Assembly: GCA_023974075.1 (NCBI GenBank)
Contig: JAMFTG010000653.1
Span: forward strand, 46,192-110,191
Direction: 5' to 3'
DNA: 64,000 nucleotides
Source: Chaenocephalus aceratus
Lineage: Eukaryota > Chordata > Actinopteri > Perciformes > Channichthyidae
This document shows positions 1-10,871 of the stretch, in pieces (the first letter of the stretch is position 1; the number at the start of each line of letters is the position of its first letter). The notes under the pieces are model-generated. The model was not told the DNA's origin, did no database searches, and saw nothing but the letters and a program-made list of their open reading frames with translations. Both the position numbers and the translations under genes were made by a program.

Positions 1-531
1 CCTCCAGAACCCAACCCACTCATTGCTTTAAATAACTCTACCTGTACAGGCTTGCATCTATCTTGTAGTCCAAAACTAACTGCACAATATTTACTGACAC
101 TGAGCTGTGAAAATATAACACTGTGCAGACGTGCAACATTCTGCTGCAGTAGAATTCACCATTTGATATAACACTAACATTCCTGACAATAGATCTCAAT
201 AGTCATCTTTTTATGGAGTACATGCCTTTTTAAATAACATTTATAAATGAAAACATTCTCAACATGAATGCATAAATCCAAATAAATATAACTTAAATAT
301 ACATGACATCTTACATTAAAATAAAGTGAACATCACCACCAACAAAATCATTTATAAAATGCTATAACACAAAAAATCACATAAGCAGCACATTTTAAAA
401 TTAAATATACATACCAACTACAAAATAAGCAGGTATTAAAGTGGAACACAACGGAAATGGAAGTGAAAAGGCCTGATGGTGGTGCCAAATCAGAGCCTAT
501 TACCAGTTCTGAGTCTTTTTCTCAACATGCA
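1..531. other. AT-rich flank, no gene seen
   Basis: No convincing coding region is visible. The stretch lies directly downstream of the stop codon of the minus-strand hAT-like transposase remnant, so it may be the decayed 3' end of that element. No terminal inverted repeat was recognised. Confidence 0.4.
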
Positions 532-2019
532 TCAGAGTTGCCTGCTCAGCCATTCACCAAGAGCCCAGCGCCTAGCCTTCTTACAGGCAAAGTCACTGAT
601 TAAGTCCTTGAAGTCCAGCTTTCTAGCCAACTGGCTTTCAATGGACAGCATGGCAAGACTGCACAGCCTGTCCTGAGACATAGTGGACCTCAAATAGTTG
701 ATCAATTGTAGCTTACTGAAAGCTCTCTCACCTCCTGCAACAGTCACAGGCAGTGTGCAAAATAACGTAAAGCAATGCACACTTCTCCAAAAATGCTTTG
801 CAGCTGCATCTTGTGAATTGCATTCAGAGACCAAGAGGGACAAGTTAGTGTGGAAAGTTGCAGCATACACAGTGTTCAGGTGTCTTACTTCATTTTCAAA
901 CTCAGGTGTAAGATCTCTTGAATACTTCCTGATCAGTGGTCGGCAAACAGAAGGGACTTTATCCTCAGCAATCTGCCCAACTTTCCGAACAGCAGAACAT
1001 TCTTCCACAATACATTGAGTGGTGCGGAACCTAGTGTCTAAGTCGCATATGATCTTGTCCATTGCAGTAAAAAACACTGTTGCGGAACACCGTTGCTGCA
1101 CTTTCCTGATCTGTCTTCTCTTGAGAGGTCTCATCATGGAATCTCTTCCTTTTCCTCTTGCGACAGTGTTCCATGCTAAATGCAGGTGCAACGTCCATTT
1201 GAGCAGCAATCAGTGTTGCCTCAGACAGGAATGACTCCCATGCATCTCTAAGAGCCTGTATCTCTTCCTTCAAGTCTCTGATATTGGCTGTCTCTATGTC
1301 GAGTGAGATTTTCCCAGACTGGAGAATTGTATTCCTGTCCTCAATGCATTGCAGTACTTTAGCCAGACAGTGAGGAGAACAATAGCATTGAATGACGTGA
1401 AGTAGGTCTTCCAGCCCACTAGCATCTGATCTGGCCTCACTGGTGAGACTGCATGTCATGAGTATGCTATCAAGGGCCTCTGACATCAGGTAGGTGTCTT
1501 GCTACAGGTTTAACAGCGTGGATCCTTGAACTCCAGCGGGTATCGGAGAGGCGATGCAAAGAGCAACTGTATGTCTCTTTGTCGATGGCCCATCGCGCTG
1601 GACTGGCACTAACAGTGTGTAAAGGCGATTGATGTTGACACTTCGTGCTTGGCTCTGCAGCATGCAACACTACAAGATTTAGGGTGTGGAGGCACAAGGT
1701 GAACATGTAGCCAGATTATTTGTTTTCAGTATTTGGGTTTGGACTCCCTTGACTTTTCCTGACATGTTTGCCCCCATTGTCATATCCCTGCCCTCTGCAA
1801 TGTCTATCCCTTAGTCTTGAAGCACATTTCAATCATCTCGGCTATCTCACTCCCTGTCTTTTTGTGGAAGTCCTTGAATTCAAGGAACCGTTCAGTGATC
1901 TCCCAGTCATCAGTTTCTTTGTTATAATTCACATATCTTATGAGCACAACATTCTGCTCAGTATGTGAAATGTCTGGTGTAGCAAAGATCCCAGAACCAC
2001 ACGAGGGGACCGAGTCCAT
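532..2019 (-). pseudogene. hAT-like (ZMYM1-type) transposase, decayed
   Basis: Remnant of a domesticated-looking hAT superfamily transposase on the minus strand, read from high to low coordinates. At 2019-1804 it resembles the DUF4371 region (QNVVLIRYVN, ERFLEFKDF). At about 1790-1740 a reading similar to the family motif GxxYDNGANMSGK is visible as MTMGANMSGK. At 1700-1480 come LCLHTLNLVVLHAAE and RLSDTRWSSRIHAVKP, typical of the RNase-H-like core. At 1209-532 the C-terminal hAT dimerisation region follows (LPVTVAGGERAFSKLQLI, LRSTMSQDRL). The parts sit in different frames with stops between them, so the gene is dead. The 5' part is lost where Tc1 sequence begins near 2006. Identification follows known ZMYM1-like fish proteins. 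The exact hAT family is not determined. Confidence 0.8.
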
Positions 2020-2875
2020 GACCTGCAGAGAGCTGGGACCAGAGTAACAAAGGCTACCATCAGTAACACACTACGCCGCCAGGGACTCAAATCCTGCAGT
2101 GCCAGACGTGTCCCCCTGCTTAAGCCAGTACATGTCCAGGCCCGTCTGAAGTCTGCTAGAGAGCATTAGATGATCCAGAAGAGGATTGGGAGAATGTCAT
2201 ATGGTCAGATGAAACCACAATAGAAACTGTTTGGTAAAAACTCAACTAGACGTGCTTGGAGGAGAAAGAATGCTGAGTTGCCTGCAAAGAACACCTACTG
2301 TGAAACATGGGGGTGGAACCATCAGGCTGTGGGGCTTTCTGCAGAGGGACCAGGACGACTGATCCGTGTAGAGGAAAGAATGAATGGGCCATGTATCGTG
2401 AGATTTTGAGTGACAACCTCCTTCCATCAGCAAGGGCATTGAAGATGAAACGTGGCTGGGGTCTTTCAGCATGACAATGATCCCAAACACACCGCCCGGG
2501 CAACGAAGGAGTGGCTTCGTAAGAAGCATTTCAAGGTCCTGGAGTGGCCTAGCCAGTCTCCAGATCTCAACCCCATAGAGAGTCTTTGGAGGGAGTTGAA
2601 AGTCCGTGTTGCCCAGCGACAGCCCCAAAACATCACTGCTCTAGAGGAGGTCTGCATGGAGGAACGGGCCAACGTGCCAGCCACAGTGAACACCTGGTGG
2701 AGACTTACAGGAGACCTTTGACCTCTGTCATTGCCAACAAAGGGTATATAACAAAGTATTGAGATGAACTTTTGTTATTGACCAAATACTTATTTTCCAC
2801 CATCATTTGCAAATACATTCTTTAAAATCAGACCATGTGATTTCCTGGATTTTTTTTTTTCTCATTTGTCTCTCA
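2006..2875 (+). pseudogene. Tc1/mariner-type transposase remnant
   Basis: DDE transposase of a Tc1-like element, 5'-truncated. The catalytic core is seen in pieces: VIWSDET near 2198-2218 (first aspartate), then an 89-residue open stretch at 2452-2721 with [11 protein letters not shown] (second aspartate) and [15 protein letters not shown] (third acidic residue). Frame breaks lie between 2220 and 2450. After the stop, 2722-2875 has the usual 3' terminal sequence of teleost Tc1 elements (a stretch around 'accaaatacttattttccac' and a T-run). The left terminal repeat is absent and the element abuts the hAT remnant, so the two may have recombined or Tc1 may have landed in it. Confidence 0.88.
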
Positions 2876-4690
2876 TAGTTGAGGTGTACCTAGGATTAAA
2901 TTACAGGCAGGGGCGGCGGGTGCTGTAGGCTAGGGAAGGCTAAGCCTTCCCAAATATTTGTGTAACTGCATCCTGGTAAAATAAAAATATAATGTCTAAT
3001 GTGCATGTCTTTGACATTAGCGCTGCTAGCAGCCACCCTGTGCTACAGACCCTGGATATGTTTGAGTTATATTAACCCTAACAAACGAGATGTCCGCTAA
3101 GCGGTCCCACGACGCTGGTTATCAACTCGGTGAATCAAGCCAGGGATTCTCTCTCGAGCTGAGAGCGTGTTCACGTGAAAGGGGCGGGGTTAGCTACATT
3201 CGACCAATCACAAACAGTGTACAAGTGTACTGACAGCGCAGCGTCATACTTCATTAATGAAAAGTAAACTAATATTAGACAAATATGAACTTTAAGCATC
3301 CATGACCTAAACATATAATCCAGGATACAAGCCATAGCTGCTGCAAGGAGAATACAGAACAACTGGTTAAAAAATAAACTACCGAGTGTTTGAAAGCGTA
3401 CGACAGTTTTATGATATCACGGCCCCGTCTAAGACACGAGGGGATCTGACTTTATAACATTTGAATTGAGTGTTTCGTCAACTTAATGTGTTGCTTAAAA
3501 TAATACGTCTGCATATACAGTGACAATGTAACTACGTTGTTGGCACGGCCAGATACGGCTTGAGAAGCTGACTCAGATAAGGAAATATTGTGATATCGTG
3601 ATCTGATTGATGATGTCAGTGTGATGAATGATAAAGTGCGACACGTCGGCGTCTTCTCTGCATACGGCAGTTTAAACTGCATTTCCTTTTTCCTGTAATA
3701 TAACTTGATAGATTTAAACTCCGCACACTGAGCTCTGATCAGTCAGCAGGCGGTGCTTTCACTGAGTTGATCTCTTTTCTATATGTAACCGATGTATAAC
3801 TTCACTTGTTTATATTTCAGTAAAATCATTGTCCATACCTTATTTGTAAAATAATACATTACAATTTACAATGGACTACGCTTAGCTAACAGACTAATTT
3901 CCACCACTCATGGACCACACCCACCTTTTCTTGTGAAAAACTGGGTTACATACTGTCGCCCTTTAGTCCCTCTCTCCTGTCTTTCTGTTCTTTTCTTAGA
4001 CCCTGACTTTGTGAGTCGTTGAGACATGTTAACTTACAAGACAGGTACGTAGGCTACTAGCATCCCTCTTCACATGCTTTCACTCTGCTAGAAAGTGCCG
4101 TTTCCGCATTTAGAGGCAGGAGTCGCAGGACCAAACCATTACATGTAAATAGGGGGGTGTACAGAGGCTTTGGATAATTAACTTTTGGAAGAAAGTAAGT
4201 TTAGTGAGTAGCCTACTACGCAATATAACGTTATATTAATGTTAATTATTGATTAAAGGGTACTTATATTTTTTTTCTTAATGTTCTAAACATTTTGGGG
4301 CCCCCTGCTTGTCACGGGCCCTTAGAATCGTCCTAACCTTTAACCCCCTTACGGCGCCCCTGCGTCTAGCCTACGGAGCGCTTCGTATTTACGTCACGTG
4401 ATTCGGTTGCGCTGCTCCAGCAGCCTGCTAGCAAATTACAAGCTAACTCAGCTGGAAAGGATCCAGAATCTTTACTTTTACATTTTTTTTAGATCACCGT
4501 CGGCGATGAATTAAAGAGGACCATGGCCAGGTACATACGATGAAGCTGTTCCTTTATTTCTTGTATTAATAAAATCAAACGGAACACCGTTTAATGACCT
4601 AGAGATATCCTATTATTACACATGCAATAAATGAAAAGTCATGAAAGACAATATGTGGAGGAAATGCGCGTTTAGTTATATATTGAATGG
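2876..4690. other. Gene-free stretch with possible hAT termini
   Basis: No gene is seen. CAGGGGCGGC at 2908 and its near inverse GGCGCCCCTG ending at 4362 look like hAT terminal repeats. The 45 bp after 2908 and the 80 bp before 4362 match the style of teleost hAT ends. The flanking octamers do not match, so the two ends may belong to different truncated elements. The interior (3080-4280) is AT-rich with only short ORFs. Confidence 0.35.
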
Positions 4691-5062
4691 ACAATAGCTG
4701 TGTCCCAATTCAGCGGCTGCATCCTCCTGAGGACCCAGCCTTTGAATTCTGCGGAGGACCCAACCGACGTGGGTCCTCCGCGGAATGCGAAATGAGACGG
4801 TCTACGGAGCATTTCCTGGTACGTCACCGGCAGTTATCCCTACCTTTTGCCGCCCCCGTCGCCTAGCAACCAGCTGCAGTGAGAAGTGTCGGTAATAATT
4901 TCTGACATTAGGAAAAATATTTTCAAACGGTTCAATATGGAGTCAGAGACGGTGCTCTTTTTGGTGATGTTCAATATGTTGAAATCAATTTCCCAAGGTC
5001 ACACCAGACGCACCATCTATTTCAGATTAATGGAAGACCATGTCCAGGTACTGATACTTATA

Positions 5063-5310
5063 TCTATTATCATATTATATATATGTACTGTATTTTTAGC
5101 TAACAGTAATGTTAATATTAGCCTATAATACATGTTTAAAATGTTATTTCTCAGGTTGAGTATAGCTTGTGTATATATATATATAAACATGTCTATAGAG
5201 ATATATGTATACACAAACACAGAATATATGTATGTACTGTATTTTTAGCTAACAGTAATGTTATTAGCATAATACTGATACAAATGTTATTTCAGGTTGA
5301 GTATATATGT
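5063..5310. repeat. Tandem duplication, about 165 bp period
   Basis: The segment starting TGTACTGTATTTTTAGCTAA occurs at about 5084 and again at about 5234. Each is followed by an AGTAATGTTA stretch and by TTATTTCTCAGGTTGAGTAT or TTATTTCAGGTTGAGTATAT. The second copy runs into the AT microsatellite. Confidence 0.7.
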
Positions 5311-5329
5311 ATGTGTGTATATATCAATA

Positions 5330-5331
<2 letters not shown>

Positions 5332-5392
<61 letters not shown>

Positions 5393-5411
5393 ATATATAT
5401 ATATATATATA
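5332..5411. repeat. (AT)n microsatellite
   Basis: Nearly uninterrupted AT dinucleotides, broken only by short ATAAAC pieces. Its length makes it liable to slippage and assembly error. Confidence 0.95.
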
Positions 5412-5508
5412 AACATGTCAATAGATATATGTATAAACATAGAACAAAAATGCTCTTCACTTATTTAACCCTTTTTTCTCAACCTTTCCCTTTTCTTTTT
5501 AATGTTTA

Positions 5509-6733
5509 ATGTCTTTAATTTTTTTTGTAAAGCACTTTGAATTGCCTTGCGTTGAAAACTGCTATATAAATAAACTTGCCTTGCCTTGCCAGCCAAGGCC
5601 CCTGTATTGCAGGGTCAACCTAAGCGTCCCTGTCCTGGACAGGTTTTTTAATGACCAGGACACACGCCCTGATGTCAGGCTGAGCAGGGAGTCCCTGGAG
5701 GTGCTGCTGGAACTCCTGGGTCAGGACAGGAGGCATGGATGGGGGGCCACAATGGAGACCCTGGTGTTCCTGTTCTGGCTGGCAGGTGGGGCATCGTGCA
5801 GGGTGGTCTCCAGAGCTTTTGGGATGCCTAGATCCACGGTACACCGGATTGTCCACAGAGTGACTGAGGAGGTGGTGGCCATTTGCCACCAGGTCCTCCA
5901 CCTCCCCAGGACAGCAGAAGACCTGGAGGCTGTGTCGCGTGGGTTCGCAGGGCTGGCCAGACAGAGCCTTCAGCAAAGCTGCTGGAGCAATCGACGGCTG
6001 CCATGTCCGCATCGTGCCACCAAGCGGCCCTGATGGTCCCTGCTAGAGAAACAGAAAACTGTTCAGCTCCATTTTGCTGCAGGCTGTTTGTGACCATCAG
6101 CGCCGCTTCATCGCCACGTACGTGGGCTGGCCTGGGTCAGTCCACGACTCTAGAGTGCTCCGCCACAGCCCACTCTATCGGCGGGCACTCTACCCTCCTC
6201 CAGGGCACTTTATCCTCGCAGACGGGGGGTACCCCTGCCTCCAACATCCACTCCCCCTCATCACTCCCTACAAACGGCCGCTGCAAGGTGTGGGACCCCA
6301 GCGCGTCAACAGCCATCACTCCCGGGCACGCTCCATCATCGAGCGTGCCTTCGGGGTGATGAAGACACGATTCAGGAGTATCTTCCTGCAAGCGCTGGAG
6401 GTGCACCACACCTTCCTTCCTCAAGTAAGTAATCACTCATTAGGACATGTTGATAATACTGAAGAGTAGATCTAACATGAGGTATTACATATATATATAT
6501 ATTTATATATTTCTGCCAATTTTTAAATGTCAGATCATAACAGTGCCGTCCTCCACAACATCTGCATTGGGGCCGGCGACATCATGGCCCCAGAAGAGGA
6601 CACTGTGGAGGATGCAGCGGAGGATGAGGGGGAGAATGTGTTGGAGGCAGTCAGTGGTGCTCCTTGGCGGGACCAACTGTCTGCGGAGGTGTCTGCCCTG
6701 GAGGAGGTTCCTGGTGACCACGATTATGTGTAA
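5509..6733 (+). pseudogene. Harbinger (HARBI1-like) transposase, two exons
   Basis: DDE transposase of a PIF/Harbinger element. The N-terminal part (about 5600-5955) reads through RLSRESLEVLLELL, FLFWLAGGASCRVVSRAFGM and VHRIVHRV. A single frameshift near 5955 shifts the frame, after which AFSKAAGAIDGCH carries the first catalytic aspartate. A TAG at about 6040 interrupts the frame. From 6074 it is open again: GWPGSVHDSRVL has the second aspartate and RSIIERAFGVMK the glutamate. An intron from 6429 (A|GTAATC) to 6533 (TGTCAG|) joins the frame into NHNSAVLHNICIG, the family's conserved end motif, and the protein ends with an acidic tail at 6733. All three catalytic residues are present, so the gene died recently, by one frameshift and one stop. 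Confidence 0.88.
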
Positions 6734-6814
6734 AACAATTGACGAGCTGTGATAAAATAACCGTGTGCAATATTTATATACATCTTTTGTTCTGATCTGC
6801 TGCTGAAAACATCT

Positions 6815-7015
6815 TAGTGACATGGCAGCTGTCGATTGCGTCCGCCCTGCGAACCCTAGCCCTAAAGGACAATCCGATGTACTGTGGAGAGAAGCATCCC
6901 CAACAGCTCTGGAGACCACCCTGCATGATGCCCCACCCACCGTCAGAGGACACCAGGGTCCTAATTGTGGCAGCCAGGTCCAGCAGCACCACCTGGGACT
7001 CCCTGCTCAGCCTGA
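6815..7015 (-). pseudogene. Inverted, internally deleted Harbinger transposase piece
   Basis: Read on the minus strand this repeats parts of the neighbouring transposase: a stretch like GASCRVVSRA (here MQGGLQSCW in the best frame), then directly the region before IDGCH (AIDSCHV). About 120 bp between these two blocks is missing compared with the copy at 5770-5990. It lies tail to tail with the main gene, only about 80 bp after its stop codon. Confidence 0.7.
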
Positions 7016-7241
7016 ATGTGCATATAGTTTAAATGTTGTTTTATTTGTATGTTGTTCCATCAAATAAAGTATAAGTTTCATATTGCTCATTACATTTATT
7101 TATTTATCTACTAATTTTTCTAGGAGAGAAAAAAGCCTGTTATGGTTCTCCCTGCTCTCCTCCCTCTGCTGCATCCATAGTCTCTAAATAACTTATTTCA
7201 CGTATGATATTCAGGCTCGCTGGTCTCATCGTACAACGGCA

Positions 7242-7789
7242 GTGAAAAAAGCACCAGGGGAGGCAGCCATAACCTCTGCCGCACTGCAGGGGGCGCACGT
7301 GAGCCCACAGGTTCTTGTTGCTACTGTTATTCTACGCAGACGCAAACAACAAGCTAGACTTTTGAAACTAGAGGAAGATCAGGAGGACTTTTACAAAACA
7401 GTAATAGATTGTTGTCCAGAAGGAGAGCATGGACTGCATCTTCCATCAAGGTGAGACCACACTGTGATGAACATGGGATCTTACTAAGAGAGAACAATCC
7501 AATATTTAGACGTTGGGTATCCTTTTGTTGAACGGTCCGTTTAAAATGAATCGAAGCATCAGAATAACAAAGCTTTTGAAAATAACCGAACATTTCGATT
7601 AAGGTAAAAATATAATATTTGTAGATCTGCCTCAGTGCCTCACCGCACGTCACTGCCACAAGGTGAACTTCCCCAAGTCCAAAGCAGTGATTAAAGGGGA
7701 TCTTCTCTTGCTCTCCATCCAGGAAGGACGGTGAAAGCCTGGAGCTGAATAACCCGTGCCCATGTGGCTTCAGCTTTGTTGGAAAGTAA
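7242..7789 (+). other. Exon-like open segments, product not recognised
   Basis: Three open pieces look like exons. The first (7242-7451) encodes a basic stretch ILRRRKQQARLLKLEEDQ and ends at a good donor (CAAG|GTGAGA). The second starts after TAG at 7625 and encodes HCHKVNFPKSKAVIKGDLLL. A pyrimidine-rich acceptor (CTCTCCATCCAG) then precedes 7723-7789, which encodes DGESLELNNPCPCGFSFVGK before a TAA. The cysteine pair in NPCPCG and the basic first piece look protein-like rather than random, but I do not recognise a family. They may be a gene fragment or transposon exons. Confidence 0.35.
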
Positions 7790-8046
7790 AAAACATAATT
7801 CGGAGATGTCTTACACAGAATAATAATTTCAAAAGCTGTTCTTAAAAGATCTCCAGCAGCGAGCCACTTTTAAAACAATGGGTCTCAAGGTTTCACGGAA
7901 ATAAGTTGAACATGGAAATACTATTATATACAATAATACATATTAGAAAGGTGGAACTTGTTATCCAGCATAAAACATTTAGGAAAACGTTGATGTTACA
8001 GTTCTAGCTTTGTGTTAAATATTACTGTATGCTTTTGTTCTCGTAG
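7790..8046. other. AT-rich spacer, nothing recognised
   Basis: No open frame or repeat family is evident between the exon-like segments and the 12-bp repeat. Confidence 0.4.
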
Positions 8047-8103
8047 CCACCTCCTGCATCGCCTCCTGCATCGCCTCCTGCATCGCCTCCTGCATCGCCT
8101 CCT
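8047..8103. repeat. 12-bp minisatellite (CGCCTCCTGCAT)
   Basis: About four and a half perfect tandem copies. The 12-bp period keeps one frame open, giving HRLLHRLLHRLL. Confidence 0.95.
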
Positions 8104-8218
8104 TATAGTCAGGAAAACACATTTTGGTCACAGGGTTTTTTTTTCATTGGAATATATTTATCTTTTAGCGTTCAAGCCTTTTTCCTGTAACATATCGCTG
8201 GCTTTTTGCTAGCTAACA

Positions 8219-8860
8219 AAAGTAAGTAAGTAAGTAAAACTTTATTTATATAGCACCCTTCTCAACACGGATGTACAAAGTGCTTTACAGTACAGCACAC
8301 AGGACACAATTCACAGTACAACTATAACATGTAGAATAAAAGGCATAAAACGGCAGCAGGTAACACATGGGATAAAACATACGACAAAACACCAATAAAA
8401 AATAAAGACAGCCACTAACTCACCTCCTCCGACGACCCAAAGGCCTGTCGGAAGAGGTGGGTCTTTAACCGCCCCTTAAAATCTCTATTGAGGCCGAGGT
8501 TTTTATTACTTGGGGGAGTTTGTTCCAGAGCCTTGGGGCCACCGCCTCAAAGGCACGGGCACCCTTAGTCTTTAGCCTGGTTCGGGGCACCCTTAGGAGG
8601 CCTTGCTCAGAGGACCTCAGGGCCCGGGTGGTGATGTGCGGGTGGATCAGGTCATTGATGTAGGCTGGGTACTCTTTACCCATCATCAGTCCTCGATACA
8701 AATCAACCACTAAGCAACCTTGGGGGCAGCGGAAGAAGTTGTAAATAAAACGTTGAGATATTATCGTGGGGAAACATTTTACCTCACAATCGGCTTCATG
8801 TACTTCGAGCAGATTTGGTCTCCAGTTACTATCGAGACAGCTATAATAATATACGGGCAA
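8219..8860 (-). mobile_element. LINE (L2/CR1-like) 3' end
   Basis: A 5'-truncated non-LTR retrotransposon on the minus strand. At 8670-8465 it encodes the conserved C-terminus seen in fish L2-like reverse transcriptase proteins: YINDLIHP, SSEQGLLRVPRTRLKTKG and AFEAVAPRLWNKLPQ. The 3' UTR runs to 8237 and carries the usual AAAGTGCTTTACA / TATATAGC elements. The tail is the (TTAC)n run seen as AGTAAGTAAGTAAGTAA at 8219-8237. The frame ends early compared with intact copies, so it is dead. Confidence 0.82.
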
Positions 8861-8984
8861 TACATCAAGTTAATCAAAGCTTCATGGAGCTAAGGGAAGC
8901 TGCTGGCTAAGGATATGTACATGTGTCACTATGAAAAGCCTCTTTCCCTTAACACATGGTAAATAATTTACAAACTACTTTGTT

Positions 8985-9081
8985 TCCGTATATCATGAAT
9001 GTATTACATCACTGTTTAAGCGTCTTTGGGTACTATAAAAGCGCTATATAAATCCAATATATTATTATTATTATTACTGTT
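8985..9081 (+). mobile_element. LINE/SINE 3' end with (ATT)n tail
   Basis: The sequence TTTAAGCGTCTTTGGGTACT, AAAAGCGCTATATAAAT and a terminal ATTATTATTATTATT are the standard 3' end of an L2/CR1-like teleost retroelement in plus orientation. Only about 100 bp remain. Confidence 0.75.
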
Positions 9082-10702
9082 CTTTCCCGTTGAATACAAA
9101 GTTAGATTTCCAGGTCGCTGAGATTCCCTGTAATTTTCAAAATGGCCTTTTCAGGCATTAGTGAGCAGCCTCTGCGGCGCCGACAGCGAGGTGTGATGAA
9201 ACCGTGTGAATGTAAACATCTTCGTTGTTGCTTTGATCAGATCAGGCGGGGGGGGGGGGAGAAGCAATCTACACATGCACTGATACGAAGCAGCTCACAC
9301 GAAGGCGCGGGCCACATCTCGGTCTCACGTAACAGGATTAGTTGTTCGCATGGGAAGATGAGTCGGATTAGAGGGAAGGCAAGGCCTGCCAGGGTTACTG
9401 TTGGCACTGCCCCGTCTCCATACCATCACTACCATCACTACCATCATACATAGTGCATGCTCTCAATCTCTTGCTTTGAAGTCAGTGAAGTCAGTGATGC
9501 ATTCTGGGAACTTGTAGTCTCTCTAGGTTGGCCTGAAGCTGCCTGTCTTGCCCTTAAGGCCAGCTGACGGTCCGCTGGCGGTTTGACACAAGCTCCAACC
9601 TGCCGTAGCTTGGAGGGGACGCTTCTGTGTCTTCTTTCAGTATGATGTTGGGGTGTGCAGTCCCCCTGCTGTTAGACTGGCATAACACGACTGGGTCTTA
9701 CTGTATGTACAAATAACAACCATAGTATACTATGCCGATGCTATGCTGATAGAAAAGCCAAGAATAGTATGTGTACAAATATGAAAAATTGGCATGCTAC
9801 AGTATGTCGACTTTTCTCTCAAATAAATCCTGCTCTGACTTTGGTGAAAGTGTTTGTTATATCATTCATTCCGATGCCATCACGGTTCAGTTGGATGCTC
9901 TCAGTAGTCCAACTGAAGAGGACCAACAGCTCGACGTGTGGCTGAAAACAGACAAAGTTAGCTGCTAGTTTACGTAGAATGTATCCGTCGTTGATTGTGT
10001 ATTATTGTCTCGTCGGGGTCCTTTTTATTTTACTGTTACTTTGGAGTAGTGTTTCACGAGACAGTCAAATGAAATATTTGTCCTATTCCACATTCACATT
10101 CATTTGTAACCGACACGTAAAAGACACACATCGTTAACACATGTAATGCAATGAATAAGCTTCATTGTCACAGACGCACATAACGTCTAATATTTAAACA
10201 AATCACTTCCTCGTCCCTAAAGCGTTGACCACGCTATCGTGCTTAAATGCAGGCATTACGTTCTGCTGCCGCAGTAAGTCGGTTTCTCCAGTGCAATGAT
10301 AATACAAAATATTAATAAAAACAACACGGGTTGGGTTCTTTCGTTTATTATGATGGTAACGTGAACCAGCAAGCTTCAATAATCAACTCCAGCTCAACAA
10401 ACTGTATTGCATTCTCGACGTTAACGTTATTTCTGGAACCAACTGGAAGTGTGAGATTCATATTTTTCAGATACACAGATCTTATAGTGACGTTAATCTC
10501 ATGCAAATTAGTCGCTTTTCGACGCCTCCCGCTTTTTTAACGCTGATTTGTGTGACTTGTGGAGAACCGAAGAGGTTTCGTTTGGGGGGGGGTCCGACGG
10601 ACGGACAACTTCTCTCTTCAAAAAAGAAGAAGAAATCTAGACCGCAAAATGAGTAAACAAGCGAGTGTCTGTTTTTCCTTGAACACAACACGAGTGAAAC
10701 AT
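9082..10702. other. Intergenic, nothing recognised
   Basis: Short ORFs only. It contains a three-copy ACCATCACT nonamer repeat (9420-9447) and a G9-10 run at 9246-9258. No transposon ends were recognised. Confidence 0.4.
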
Positions 10703-10871
10703 GTCTTCACCAGGGGTCTTTCTCAATCTCGAGGATGCTGGCTTGGTAGTCGCGTACTTCCAAGTCACTTCCTTCAGAAACGAAGCAAGTATGCTTCCAA
10801 GCCACGGCTTCGGAAAACGAAGAAGAATGGAACAGGCTAACAAGTGTGCCACTCTCTCTAATGGTTTCAAC

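Larger units (their letters stand above)
4691..6740 (+). mobile_element. Harbinger (PIF) DNA transposon, damaged
   Basis: The left end at about 4691-4800 (GCTGTGTCCCAATTCAGCGG and the following GGACCC repeats) matches the terminal style of teleost Harbinger elements. The transposase lies at 5509-6733. No matching right inverted repeat was found after the stop codon. Instead an inverted fragment of the same transposase follows at 6815-7015, suggesting that a related element or rearrangement removed the right end. Between the left end and the gene there is a tandem duplication and an AT microsatellite. Confidence 0.7.

Noticed and set aside
2908..4362. CAGGGGCGGC ... GGCGCCCCTG as one hAT element
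   Set aside because: The ends are roughly inverse but subterminal sequences differ and flanking octamers (ATTACAGG, CGTCTAGC) do not match. Two unrelated truncated elements fit as well.
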